Shown here piece after piece: positions 8,179-16,702 of a DNA stretch of 64,000 bases. How positions within the stretch are numbered: position 1 is the first letter of the stretch; the number at the start of each line of letters is the position of its first letter. Under the pieces are notes generated by a model that saw nothing but the letters and a program-made list of their open reading frames with translations, was not told the DNA's origin and did no database searches. The stretch is from Streptomyces sp. NBC_01723 (GTDB lineage Bacteria; Actinomycetota; Actinomycetes; Streptomycetales; Streptomycetaceae), in NCBI RefSeq assembly GCF_036246005.1, contig NZ_CP109171.1, forward strand, positions 7,862,001-7,926,000, in the 5' to 3' direction. The position numbers were made by a program, and so were the translations under genes.

Positions 8179-9600
8179 CTACGACCGCTCCGGCACCCGG
8201 GCCAGCCGGGTCGGCGGCAGGTACTCGCGCACATAGGTCCGTTCCCAGCACGCGCCCGTCTCCCGCAGCTCGCGCCACGTCGTGTACCGGTAGCGGAAGA
8301 GGCGGGCGCGCACGAAGCGGGGTGGTGCGTCCGGCGGGAACGGGGAGTGGCGCAGCAGCTTCAGGGTGGCCCGGTCGTTCTCCAGCAGCCGCTCCACGAA
8401 CGTGCCGAACCACGCCCCGGCGTAGGAGGGCGACAGCGCGGCGAACCACATCAGCCAGTCGAGGCGCAGGTGGTAGGGCGCGAACTGACGCGGCCAGCGG
8501 CGTGGATCACCGGGTTTGCCCTTGAACTCGTACTCCCGCCACTCCGAGTCCTCCCGGGCCACCTCGTCGGCCGTGCCCTCGACCACCACCTCGTAGCGGA
8601 TCCGGCTGACGGTTCCGAAGGCGCCGTAGGTGTTGACCAGGTGCAGCGAGTCGAAGGAGCGGTTCATCACCTGCCGGCGGGAGATCATGTTGCGCACCGG
8701 GCGGTGGCTGAGGAACACCAGCAGCGCCGCCACCGCCAGGACCACGATCTCGTACCAGAGCGGTGCCGCCGCCACGGACGGCGTGTCGCCGGGGTACCGC
8801 ACCACCGACAGGGCCAGCACGATGGTGATCCAGTTCAGCCAGGAGAAGTTGCCCGACAGCACCAGCCACAGCTGGGTCGCGATCATCAGCGCGGCGGCGG
8901 CCGTCGCGACGGGCTGCGGGGTGAACAGCAGGAAGGGCACCAGGAGCTGCGTGACGTGGTTCGCGGCCACCTCGACGCGGTGCAGGGGCCGGGGGAGGTG
9001 GTGGAAGAACCAGCTCAGCGGACCCGGCATCGGCTGGGTCTCGTGGTGGTGGTCCAGACAGGTCAGCTTGCGCCAGCACTCGTCGCCGCGCATCTTGATC
9101 AGCCCCGCCCCGAACTCGACCCGGAACAGCAGCCAGCGCAGCAGGAACAGCACGACGACCGGCGGCGCCACCTCGTCGTTGCCGAGGAACACGGCGACGA
9201 AACCGGTCTCGAGGAGCAGTGACTCCCAGCCGAACGAGTACCAGGTCTGCCCGACGTTGACGATCGACAGGTACAGGACCCACGGCACCAGCCACAGCAG
9301 CATCGCGCCCCACAGCGGCAGCAGCGAGTCCAGCCCCGCCACCAGGGCCGCCGACACCGCGCACCCCGCCCACGCGCAGCCCGCGAAGAACCGGTCCGAG
9401 CAGCGCAGCTGGAAGAGGCTCGGCGCCCGCCTGAACGGCACCCGTTCGACGAACCGGGACGCCGGCAGCAGCCCGCGCTCGCCGATCAGCGCCCGGAACT
9501 GGAGCGCCGCCGTCAGGAACGCGACCAGGTACACCACGGCCAGGGCCCGCTGGAAGACCAGCCGGCTCAGCCAGTAGTCGGGTGCGGTGAACCACTCCAC
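8179..9600 (-). CDS. Lipase maturation factor family membrane protein
   Basis: 473-residue multi-spanning protein resembling the lipase maturation factor (LMF1) family: an N-terminal WFTAPDYWLSRLVFQRALAVVY, several hydrophobic segments, then a soluble C-terminal part (YEFKGKPGDPRRWPRQFAPYHLRLDWLMWFAAL) typical of the family. GTG at 9600 is chosen because GAGGAG lies 8 nt upstream; a much longer reading frame continues upstream but covers the divergent gene's promoter. In animals LMF1 helps lipases fold in the ER; the bacterial role is not established. Divergent from the PAS/SpoIIE gene. Confidence 0.85.
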   Translation of the reverse strand: MEWFTAPDYWLSRLVFQRALAVVYLVAFLTAALQFRALIGERGLLPASRFVERVPFRRAPSLFQLRCSDRFFAGCAWAGCAVSAALVAGLDSLLPLWGAMLLWLVPWVLYLSIVNVGQTWYSFGWESLLLETGFVAVFLGNDEVAPPVVVLFLLRWLLFRVEFGAGLIKMRGDECWRKLTCLDHHHETQPMPGPLSWFFHHLPRPLHRVEVAANHVTQLLVPFLLFTPQPVATAAAALMIATQLWLVLSGNFSWLNWITIVLALSVVRYPGDTPSVAAAPLWYEIVVLAVAALLVFLSHRPVRNMISRRQVMNRSFDSLHLVNTYGAFGTVSRIRYEVVVEGTADEVAREDSEWREYEFKGKPGDPRRWPRQFAPYHLRLDWLMWFAALSPSYAGAWFGTFVERLLENDRATLKLLRHSPFPPDAPPRFVRARLFRYRYTTWRELRETGACWERTYVREYLPPTRLARVPERS

Positions 9601-9715
9601 GGGGCGGGCTCCTCTCGTCCACGCACCGTGTACCCCGCTCGGCCGGGGCCTGCCCCGCCCCCGGGCGGTGGACCAGGAGTCGAAGAATCGGGTGAATCCT
9701 GGCAAGGTGGGGACC

Positions 9716-11818
9716 ATGGCTGATCGGGGAGCGAGTGCCCTGTCAGTCCCGGACGACTGGCCCGCCCACCCGGACCCGATCCTGGCGCTCAACCGCATGG
9801 GCAGCTTCGACTGGGACCTGGACACAGGGCTGTTCCACATGGACGCCCAGGCCCACGAGGTGTTCGATGTGCGCCCGGACGAATTCGACGGGCGCCCCGA
9901 AACCCTGGCCGTGCGTGTGCCCGCGGCGGAGGGCAGCCGTCTGGACGCCATCGTCGCCCGGGCGATGAAGGACGGCAGCGAGAACTACGGCACGTACTTC
10001 CGGCTGCGCCGCCGCGACGGCACCCTGCGCTGGACCCGCACCCAGGGCTACATCCGCCGCGACGAGACCGGCCGCCCCCGCCGGATCATCGGCATCGTGC
10101 GGGACGCCACCCAGGAGATCGGCGACATCGAGGCCCGCCGCGAGCAGGCCGCGGAGGACGAGGCCCGTCGCCGGCTCACCAACGTCGTCCAGCTCGCCAC
10201 GGCCGCCCTCGCGCACGCCCGCACGGTGGACGAGGTCATCGAGGTCCTGCGGGACACCCACGGCCTCACCCGGCTCGGCGCCACCAGCCTGGTGATGGGC
10301 CTGGTCGAGGCGGGCCGCATCCGGCTGGTCGCCGACGGCCCCGACAACAGCTTCGTCCCCGGCACCCGGGTCACCCGGATCGACGAGCCCTACCCGATGA
10401 GCGAGGCCGTACGGACCCTCAGCCCCCGCTTCATCGAGTCGCCGGAGGACTTCGCGGAGCGCTACCCCCTGCTGTGGAAGGACATCACCCACCTCGACAT
10501 CACGGCGGCCGCCTATCTGCCGCTGATCGCCCAGGGCCGGCCGATCGGAGCCATCGGGCTGCTCTACAGCGACCGGCACGGCTTCTCCGCCGAGGACCGC
10601 AACGTGCTGGTCGCGCTCGGCAGCGGCATCGCGCAGAGCCTCCAGCGGGCCATGCTCTACGAGCAGGAGATGGACCTCGCCGAGGGCCTCCAGCAGGCCA
10701 TGCTGCCGCGCACCATCCCCAGCGTCCCCGGCTGCGACGTCGCCGTCCGCTACCGTGCCGCCTCCATCGGGGGCGCCCTCGGACGCGACATCGGCGGCGA
10801 CTGGTACGACCTGATCCCGCTGCCCGGCGGGCGGGTCGGCGCCGTCATCGGCGACGTCCAGGGGCACGACACGCACGCCGCCGCCGTCATGGGCCAGCTG
10901 CGCATCGTGCTGCGCGCCTACGCCGCCGAGGGCCACCCGCCGGCCACGGTGATGGCACGGGCCTCCGTCTTCCTCCACGAACTCGACACCGACCGCTTCG
11001 CGACCTGCCTCTACGCCGAGACGGACCTCGGCACCGGCGTGGTCCAGGTGGTCCGCGCCGGGCACCTCGACCCCCTGCTGCGGTACGGCGACGGGACCTG
11101 CCGGCACGTCCGCGTCGAGGGTGGGCTGCCGCTCGGCCTGTCCGCCGAGTTCGGGCGCCTGGCCTACCCCGTCGCCACCCTGGAGCTGGACCCGGGCAAC
11201 ACCCTGCTGCTGTGCACCGACGGGCTGGTCGAGCAGCCCGGCGCCGACCTCGACGAGGGGATGGACGTCCTCGCCGCCCTGATCACCGCGGGCCCGCCGG
11301 ACGTGCGGGACCTGGCCGACCGGCTCATCGACGTGGCCGACGAACGGCGCGGCGACGACGACGTGGCGCTGCTCCTGCTGCGCCGCCACGGGCTGGGCGC
11401 GCCCCGGACCTTCGGCCGCGTCCAGCAGCACGTGTCACCGGGCGACCCCGAGGGCCTCACCGAGGCCCGGCACATGGTCCGCGCCGCGGTCCGGTCCTGG
11501 GGGGCCAAGGGGCAGAGCGACGAGATCGAACTGGTGGCCGACGAGCTGATGACCAACGCCCTCATGCACACCGAGGGCTCCGCGATCGTCACCCTGCGGC
11601 TGCTCACCGGCACCGACCGGCGGCTGCGGGTCGAGGTCGAGGATTCCTCCAGCGCCCTGCCGCGCCGCCGGGACGCCGGGGACGAGGGCGTCTCCGGGCG
11701 GGGACTGCTCCTGGTCGACACGCTCGCCGACGCCTGGGGCGTGGAGGCGCGCGGCGGCGGCAAGTGCGTGTGGGCCGAGTTCACGGTGACCCACCGCACG
11801 GCGCACGGGGCGGGCTGA
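9716..11818 (+). CDS. PAS-GAF-SpoIIE phosphatase with C-terminal HATPase domain
   Basis: 700-residue signalling protein. In order: PAS (about 20-135, DWDLDTGLFHMD through RRIIGIVRDAT), GAF (about 165-325), PP2C-type SpoIIE phosphatase (about 335-560, with IGGDWYDLIPLPGGR and GDVQGHD carrying metal-binding aspartates), and an RsbW-like HATPase domain (about 590-695, N-box ELVADELMTNALMH, G-box GRGLLLVD). ATG at 9716 has AAGGTGGGG upstream. Such proteins in Streptomyces combine an anti-sigma-like kinase with a phosphatase that resets anti-anti-sigma factors, linking a sensed signal to a sigma factor. The partner is not encoded next door. Confidence 0.93.
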   Translation: MADRGASALSVPDDWPAHPDPILALNRMGSFDWDLDTGLFHMDAQAHEVFDVRPDEFDGRPETLAVRVPAAEGSRLDAIVARAMKDGSENYGTYFRLRRRDGTLRWTRTQGYIRRDETGRPRRIIGIVRDATQEIGDIEARREQAAEDEARRRLTNVVQLATAALAHARTVDEVIEVLRDTHGLTRLGATSLVMGLVEAGRIRLVADGPDNSFVPGTRVTRIDEPYPMSEAVRTLSPRFIESPEDFAERYPLLWKDITHLDITAAAYLPLIAQGRPIGAIGLLYSDRHGFSAEDRNVLVALGSGIAQSLQRAMLYEQEMDLAEGLQQAMLPRTIPSVPGCDVAVRYRAASIGGALGRDIGGDWYDLIPLPGGRVGAVIGDVQGHDTHAAAVMGQLRIVLRAYAAEGHPPATVMARASVFLHELDTDRFATCLYAETDLGTGVVQVVRAGHLDPLLRYGDGTCRHVRVEGGLPLGLSAEFGRLAYPVATLELDPGNTLLLCTDGLVEQPGADLDEGMDVLAALITAGPPDVRDLADRLIDVADERRGDDDVALLLLRRHGLGAPRTFGRVQQHVSPGDPEGLTEARHMVRAAVRSWGAKGQSDEIELVADELMTNALMHTEGSAIVTLRLLTGTDRRLRVEVEDSSSALPRRRDAGDEGVSGRGLLLVDTLADAWGVEARGGGKCVWAEFTVTHRTAHGAG

Positions 11819-11858
11819 ATCCGCGGGCGTTGCCGGTCCCCGGTGGCACTCTTGACGT

Positions 11859-12722
11859 ATGCCAGAACTGCCCGAGGTCGAGGCGCTCCGGGACTTCCTC
11901 ACCGAGCATCTCGCCGGGCGCGAGATCGTCAGGGTCCTGCCCGTGGCGATCAGCGTCCTGAAGACGTACGACCCTCCGCTCACCGCCCTGGAGGGCCACC
12001 AGGTGGCCGCGGTGCGCCGCCACGGCAAGTTCCTCGACGTCGCGACCGACGGCGGCCCGCACCTGGTGACCCACCTCGCCCGGGCCGGCTGGCTGCACTG
12101 GCGGGACAGCCTCCCCAGCGGCATGCCCCGGCCGGGCAAGGGACCCCTCGCCCTGCGTGTCGCCCTGGAGACCGGCGCCGGCTTCGACCTGACGGAGGCG
12201 GGCACGCAGAAACGGCTCGCGGTGTACGTCGTGGCCGACCCGCAGGAGGTGCCGGGCGTGGCCCGTCTCGGCCCCGACCCGCTCGCCGACGACTTCGACG
12301 AGGCCCGCCTCGCCGGGCTGCTCCGGGACGAGCGGCGGCAGCTCAAGGGCGCCCTGCGCGACCAGAGCCTGATCGCGGGCGTGGGCAACGCGTACAGCGA
12401 CGAGATCCTGCACGCGGCGAAGATGTCCCCGTTCAAGCTGGCCGCCTCGCTCACCGACGAGGAGACCGCGCGCCTGTACGCGGCCCTGCGTGCCACGCTC
12501 ACCGAGGCGGTCGACCGCTCCCGGGGCATCGCGGCGGGACGGCTGAAGGCCGAGAAGAAGAGCGGGCTGCGGGTGCACGGCCGCACCGGCGAGCCCTGCC
12601 CGGTGTGCGGCGACACCGTCCGCGAGGTCTCCTTCAGCGACTCCTCGCTCCAGTACTGCCCGACCTGCCAGACCGGCGGCAAGCCGCTCGCGGACCGGCG
12701 GATGTCCCGGCTGCTGAAGTGA
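11859..12722 (+). CDS. Formamidopyrimidine-DNA glycosylase (Fpg/Nei family)
   Basis: 287 residues starting PELPEVEAL, the Fpg signature in which the N-terminal proline forms the Schiff base and Glu2 is catalytic. The helix-two-turn-helix region contains GVGNAYSDEILHAAKMSP, and the C-terminus has a zinc finger (CPVCGDTV ... YCPTCQTGG). It excises oxidised bases from DNA. There is no convincing ribosome site before the ATG at 11859, so the transcript may be leaderless. The family has several Streptomyces paralogues, so whether this is the main 8-oxoG enzyme or an Nei-like one is open. Confidence 0.92.
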   Translation: MPELPEVEALRDFLTEHLAGREIVRVLPVAISVLKTYDPPLTALEGHQVAAVRRHGKFLDVATDGGPHLVTHLARAGWLHWRDSLPSGMPRPGKGPLALRVALETGAGFDLTEAGTQKRLAVYVVADPQEVPGVARLGPDPLADDFDEARLAGLLRDERRQLKGALRDQSLIAGVGNAYSDEILHAAKMSPFKLAASLTDEETARLYAALRATLTEAVDRSRGIAAGRLKAEKKSGLRVHGRTGEPCPVCGDTVREVSFSDSSLQYCPTCQTGGKPLADRRMSRLLK

Positions 12723-12725
12723 CGG

Positions 12726-13376
12726 TCACCCGGCGGGCAGCGTCACCAAGTGCTCGCCGTGCGCGGTCCGCACCTCGTAGCGGGCGATCTGGTCGGGGTG
12801 CAGGGCGGCTCCGCCGCGCATGGTGTTCGGCCGGTCGTCGTGCCCGGGCACGTTCCAGCTGGTGATCGTCTGCTCCGTGCCGTCGCGGCCCACGGCGACC
12901 AGCCGGCAGGGCCGGGGCCCCGCCCCGTCCTTGACCTCCAGCATGACGTCGGTGCCCCAGACCTCTTCCTCGGCGGTGATCCGCGCCCACACGCCGGACC
13001 GCTCGTCGGTCGCGCTGAGCGGCACCGCCCGCTCGCCCTGGCTCGCGTAGAGCACGGCGCCGGGCGCGGCCACGGCGCACACGACCGCGGCGGCCAGGGC
13101 GTACAGCACCCGCCTGCGGCCGGCCCGGTGACGGGTGGCCACCTCGGACAGCAGGCGGTCCAGGAGCCGCGGCCCGGGCCTGGTCAGAGGGTGGACGAGG
13201 CGCGGTGTCGCGCGCCGGTAGAGCATCAACTGGCGGGTGGCAGGGCCGAATTCGGTCACCTGGGCCGCACACCGGGGGCACTCCATGAGGTGGTCCTCGA
13301 AGCGGAACGCTTCCGCCTCGTCCAGCACGCCGAGCGCGTAGGCGCCGACGTCACGATGCCTTTCCAGGGACCTCAT
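12726..13376 (-). CDS. Zinc-finger anti-sigma factor, membrane-anchored
   Basis: 216 residues. An N-terminal zinc-binding anti-sigma domain carries the H-x3-C-x2-C pattern (DHLMECPRCAAQ, about residues 28-39); a single membrane span follows (about 89-111, VLYALAAAVVCAVAAPGAVLY), then an extracellular domain of about 100 residues that could sense an envelope or redox signal. GAGGA precedes the ATG. It lies on the same strand as, and two genes downstream of, the ECF sigma factor, its probable partner: in the resting state it would hold the sigma factor at the membrane. Convergent with fpg at 3 nt distance. Confidence 0.9.
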   Translation of the reverse strand: MRSLERHRDVGAYALGVLDEAEAFRFEDHLMECPRCAAQVTEFGPATRQLMLYRRATPRLVHPLTRPGPRLLDRLLSEVATRHRAGRRRVLYALAAAVVCAVAAPGAVLYASQGERAVPLSATDERSGVWARITAEEEVWGTDVMLEVKDGAGPRPCRLVAVGRDGTEQTITSWNVPGHDDRPNTMRGGAALHPDQIARYEVRTAHGEHLVTLPAG

Positions 13377-13400
13377 GCCGAATCCTCGTGCCGTTGGGTG

Positions 13401-13429
13401 CGGGTGGGGTTACTCCTTGCTCCCACCCG
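13401..13429. repeat. Hairpin in the leader of the anti-sigma gene
   Basis: CGGGTGGG (13401-13408) pairs with CCCACCCG (13422-13429) across a 13-nt loop, about 25 nt upstream of the anti-sigma ATG. It could be an mRNA structure or an attenuator-like element between the unknown gene and the anti-sigma gene. Confidence 0.4.
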
Positions 13430-13546
13430 TACGCACCGGACGGCCGAATCACTCAAGCCACGGCAGAATCGCGGCCAAGGTGTTCGGAGCGGCCGGGGGC
13501 GCGGATTGGTCCGCCTCCCGAGAAGTTCGCGGGCCGGTCCGGACGG

Positions 13547-14062
13547 CTAGAACAAATGGATGGCGAGATGGCCGAGCGGCAGCCCCAGCTGCCAGGCCGG
13601 CGTCCACACCTTCGGCCCCTCGTCCTCGCCGGTCACCCCCGCGCCGCCGGGCACCGCGTTCAGGTCCGGGGCGAGCAGTTCGGTCTCCTGGAGCCACCGC
13701 CAGGCCGCCCGGGCCAGCTCCAGGTCGGGCGAGTGCCGGCGAGCGGCGACCGCGTCGGCCGTGACCTCGGCCAGCCGCACCCGCACCCACTCGTGCCACG
13801 GCTGGTCGTAGGCCGTCAGCGACAGCCACGTCTCCAGGTGGGTGACGACCCGGATGCCGCTCAGCTCGTTCTCCGTGTCGGACAGGAAGACCGTCAGCGC
13901 CAGCGCGTCACGCCCGGCGCGGAACTCGAAGGACGTGGGCGGCATCAGGTCGCCCGTCCGCAGCAGCTCGTCGGCGATGTACTCGGCGTACAACCACGCC
14001 ATGGGGACGGTCAGTTCGCCCCCACCGGTGCCGTCCGTGCTCTCTTGACCTCTGTGCAGCAT
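13547..14062 (-). CDS. Protein of unknown function between sigma and anti-sigma genes
   Basis: 171 residues from ATG at 14062, which has a long purine-rich GGAGGAAGG 9-17 nt upstream. I do not recognise the family. It is soluble, with no signal peptide, rich in Leu, Ala and Trp, and has a central stretch TFLSDTENELSGIRVVTHLETW-like in character (mixed strand and helix). It lies on the same strand between the ECF sigma gene and the anti-sigma gene, so co-transcription and a role in that circuit are possible. Nothing in the sequence proves this. Confidence 0.75.
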   Translation of the reverse strand: MLHRGQESTDGTGGGELTVPMAWLYAEYIADELLRTGDLMPPTSFEFRAGRDALALTVFLSDTENELSGIRVVTHLETWLSLTAYDQPWHEWVRVRLAEVTADAVAARRHSPDLELARAAWRWLQETELLAPDLNAVPGGAGVTGEDEGPKVWTPAWQLGLPLGHLAIHLF

Positions 14063-14203
14063 CCCTTCCTGCCTTCCTCCGGTGCGTGCGCGTCGCCCGA
14101 CCCGGGTCATGGGCCCCCGTCCGGAACACGGATGAGGACAGCCGATTACTCAACCGGGGTCCCAGGCAAGGCGCTTTACGGAGGTTTGACCATTGGGCCG
14201 GTT

Positions 14204-14758
14204 TCACCGCAGGTCGGCGGCGTAACCCGGTAGCACCCTGCGCAGGGCGCGCAACGCGTAGTACGCGCGGGACTTCACGGTACCGGGTGGGATGCCGAGG
14301 GCCGCGGCGGCTTCCGCCACACTGGCCCCCTGGAAGTACACCAGCACCAGGACTTCACGGTGCTCCGGAGTGAGTGTCTTCACAGCCTCGCGCACATCGA
14401 GGGCCGCGGCGGCCCGTTCGGCGTGATCGGCGCAGACGCGCGCGTTCTCCAGTACGGCGTCGCCGACCTCGGCCGGGCGGGCCTGCCGGGCCCGGCGCGC
14501 GTCGATGGCGAGCCGCCGGGCCACGGTGAGCAGCCAGGGCCGTACGGAGTCGAAGTTCTCGGCGCGCAGTGCCTCGGGGTGCTGCCAGGCGCGGACCAGG
14601 GTCTCCTGCACCAGGTCCTCGGCGCGTTGCCGGTCGCCGTCGCTGAGCCGCAGCAGCAGCGCGAAGAGCGGCCGGCCGTGCTCGCGCTGCAGTGCGGCGA
14701 GCTCGTGCTCGGCGGTCGTCCCGTGCGTCCTGTCCGTCAGGGTGATTCCGGCCGTCAT
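14204..14758 (-). CDS. ECF-type RNA polymerase sigma factor
   Basis: 184 residues from ATG at 14758. Region 2 is clear (RAEDLVQETLVRAWQHPEAL, then FDSVRPWLLTVARRLAIDARR) and region 4 ends the protein (LTPEHREVLVLVYFQGASVAEAAAALGIPPGTVKSRAYYALRAL in two parts). The frame stays open upstream to an ATG at 14941, but the extension is low in sigma similarity. It resembles SigK/SigL-type zinc-anti-sigma-controlled factors, consistent with the zinc-finger anti-sigma gene two positions downstream. Start choice is moderately sure. Confidence 0.91.
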   Translation of the reverse strand: MTAGITLTDRTHGTTAEHELAALQREHGRPLFALLLRLSDGDRQRAEDLVQETLVRAWQHPEALRAENFDSVRPWLLTVARRLAIDARRARQARPAEVGDAVLENARVCADHAERAAAALDVREAVKTLTPEHREVLVLVYFQGASVAEAAAALGIPPGTVKSRAYYALRALRRVLPGYAADLR

Positions 14759-15011
14759 GGCCGTATGCCACCGCAGGGCGCCGCCCGGGGACAGGGCGCG
14801 CGCACGGATGTGCGACGGACGGTCGATCGCGTCGATGAACGGTACGACGAACGGTCGGCGCACCCGGCCCGACCGGTCGCGCACCCCGTTCGCGCACGCC
14901 GGACGGGCTAATGAGCGTGTCGCAGCCGCCTGTGACGCCATGAACCTCATTACCTGTTTGTAAGTAAATGTGACTATTCCTCGGTGTGTGCGACCTCAGC
15001 GGAGTGAACGG

Positions 15012-16166
15012 ATGATCACACGCAGTCGTCAGGTGGCTCTGGCCCTGACCGCCCTCCTCACCGCGGGCGCGGCCTGCCAGGCCCGCGACCACGAACCGCC
15101 GAAGCGACCGGCACCGGCCCCGTCCGCCGCGGACACCGGCGTCTTCACGCTGGTCGCCTCCGGCGACGTCCTGCCGCACGACACGATCATCGAGCGGGCC
15201 CGCTTCGACGCCGGCGGCACCGGCCACGACTTCGGCCCCATGCTGGCCGGCGCCCGGCCCGTCGTCTCGCGGGCCGGCCTCGCCCTGTGCCACATGGAGA
15301 CCGTGTACGGCGCCCACGGCGACTACAGCGGCTACCCCCTCTTCAAGTCGCCGCCCGAGGTGGCCAAGGCGCTGGCCGCCACCGGTTACGACGGCTGCTC
15401 CACCGCCTCCAACCACAGCGTCGACGACGGCGCCGAAGGCATCCGCCGGACCCTGGACGCCCTCGACCGGGCCGGGGTGCGGCACGCCGGGACGGCGCGC
15501 ACCGAGGACGAGTCGCGCACCACGACGGTCCTGCGCGTGGGCCGCGCCGAGGTCGCGCACCTCGCCTACACCCTCCACACCAACGGCCACCCCCTGCCCG
15601 ACGGGCAGCCCTGGGCGGTCGGCATGATCGACGAGGCACGGATCATCGCCGACGCCCGGACCGCCCGGAGGGCCGGCGCGGACGTCGTCGTCGTGTCCAT
15701 GCACTGGGGCACCGAGTGGCAGGACGAGCCCGACGGCGACCAGTTGGCCCTGGCCGAGGGCCTCACCGCGGCACGCACCGGCGACCGCCCCGACATCGAC
15801 CTGATCCTCGGCACCCACGCCCACGTCCCGCAGGCGTACGAGAAGGTCAACGGCACCTGGGTCATCTACGGCATGGGCGACCAGATCGCCGGCGAGATGA
15901 TCAACGACTCGGGCGGCCACGATCCGCGCGGCAACCAGTCGACCATCGGCCGCTTCACCTTCGCCCCGCCCGCCCGGTCCGGCGAACGCTGGCGGGTGAC
16001 GAAGGCGGAGTTCGTCCCGCAACTGTTCGACGTCGACGCCGGCCGGGTGGTGAACCTCAACCGGGCGCTGGAGAAGGGTGCCGAGGTACGCGGGGTGCGC
16101 GACCGGATCCGCGACGTCGTCCTCGGCCGGGGCGCGGCCGAGGACGGGCTGGTGATGGGGGAGTAG
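15012..16166 (+). CDS. CapA-family metallophosphatase-like lipoprotein
   Basis: 384 residues. The N-terminus ITRSRQVALALTALLTAGAAC is a lipoprotein signal. The body has the CapA/PgsA calcineurin-like order: VASGDVLPHDTI, CHMETVYG, TASNHSVDDG, VVVSMHWGTEW, LILGTHAHVPQ and VIYGMGDQI, carrying the metal-binding Asp, Asn and His residues. CapA proteins take part in poly-gamma-glutamate capsule export, but many CapA-like proteins in Streptomyces stand alone, as here, with no capB/capC neighbours. GGAGTGAACGG precedes the ATG. Ends 1 nt before the convergent MarR gene. Probably an extracytoplasmic phosphoesterase of unknown substrate. Confidence 0.88.
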   Translation: MITRSRQVALALTALLTAGAACQARDHEPPKRPAPAPSAADTGVFTLVASGDVLPHDTIIERARFDAGGTGHDFGPMLAGARPVVSRAGLALCHMETVYGAHGDYSGYPLFKSPPEVAKALAATGYDGCSTASNHSVDDGAEGIRRTLDALDRAGVRHAGTARTEDESRTTTVLRVGRAEVAHLAYTLHTNGHPLPDGQPWAVGMIDEARIIADARTARRAGADVVVVSMHWGTEWQDEPDGDQLALAEGLTAARTGDRPDIDLILGTHAHVPQAYEKVNGTWVIYGMGDQIAGEMINDSGGHDPRGNQSTIGRFTFAPPARSGERWRVTKAEFVPQLFDVDAGRVVNLNRALEKGAEVRGVRDRIRDVVLGRGAAEDGLVMGE

Positions 16167-16167
16167 C

Positions 16168-16632
16168 TCAGGAGTCGTCGACGTCGTCGAGGGCCGTCAG
16201 CATCGCCCCGAGCACCCGCAGGCAGGTGGTGACGTCGGCGTCCGTGAGGCCGCCGCCGACCTCGCGCAGCAGCAGGTGTTCCCGGTCGAGGACACCGGTG
16301 ATCGTGTCCCCGCCCCGGGCGGTCAGCCGGATCAGCGACGACCGGCGGTGCGCCGGGTTCGGGATGCTCTCCACCAGGCCGGCGGCCGCCGCGTCGTTGA
16401 CCATCCGCTGGACGAACTGACGGCTGATCGACTGGGCCCGGCCCATCTGCGGCACGGTCATCGGCCCGCCCCGGTGCAGCAGGGTCAGCACGGCGCGGAC
16501 GCCGACGGAGAGGCCGTCCGCGGCCAGGCCCTGCTCGACGCCGCGCTGCGCCCGCCGGTAGAGGGGCCCGACCAGGTCGTACACCTCGGTGAGCCGCCGG
16601 GCGAGCGCGTCCGGGGGGAGTGGTGCGTCCAT
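16168..16632 (-). CDS. MarR-family transcriptional regulator
   Basis: 154 residues with the MarR winged-helix pattern (MTVPQMGRAQSISRQFVQRMVNDAAAAGLVE, wing PNPAHRRSSLIRLT). The start is ATG at 16632 with a GGGG tract 8 nt upstream; GTG at 16641 is an alternative. It diverges from an alpha/beta hydrolase gene across a 66-bp gap holding two copies of a TCATGACA-type operator, so it probably controls both itself and the hydrolase, as MarR repressors commonly do. Confidence 0.92.
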   Translation of the reverse strand: MDAPLPPDALARRLTEVYDLVGPLYRRAQRGVEQGLAADGLSVGVRAVLTLLHRGGPMTVPQMGRAQSISRQFVQRMVNDAAAAGLVESIPNPAHRRSSLIRLTARGGDTITGVLDREHLLLREVGGGLTDADVTTCLRVLGAMLTALDDVDDS

Positions 16633-16648
16633 GTCGTTCACCCCGCCA

Positions 16649-16702
16649 TCATGACACCTCGGTTGCCAAAGCGCGGGTATCATGACACCTTGGTTGTCAT
16701 GA
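16649..16702. promoter_or_regulatory. Paired MarR-type operators, one covering the hydrolase start codon
   Basis: A perfect inverted repeat TCATGACA-N7-TGTCATGA lies at 16680-16702; its right arm contains the ATG (16699) of the hydrolase. A second copy with an intact left arm (16649-16656) and a decayed right arm lies 31 bp away, just upstream of marR. The even three-turn spacing suggests cooperative dimers. Confidence 0.7.
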
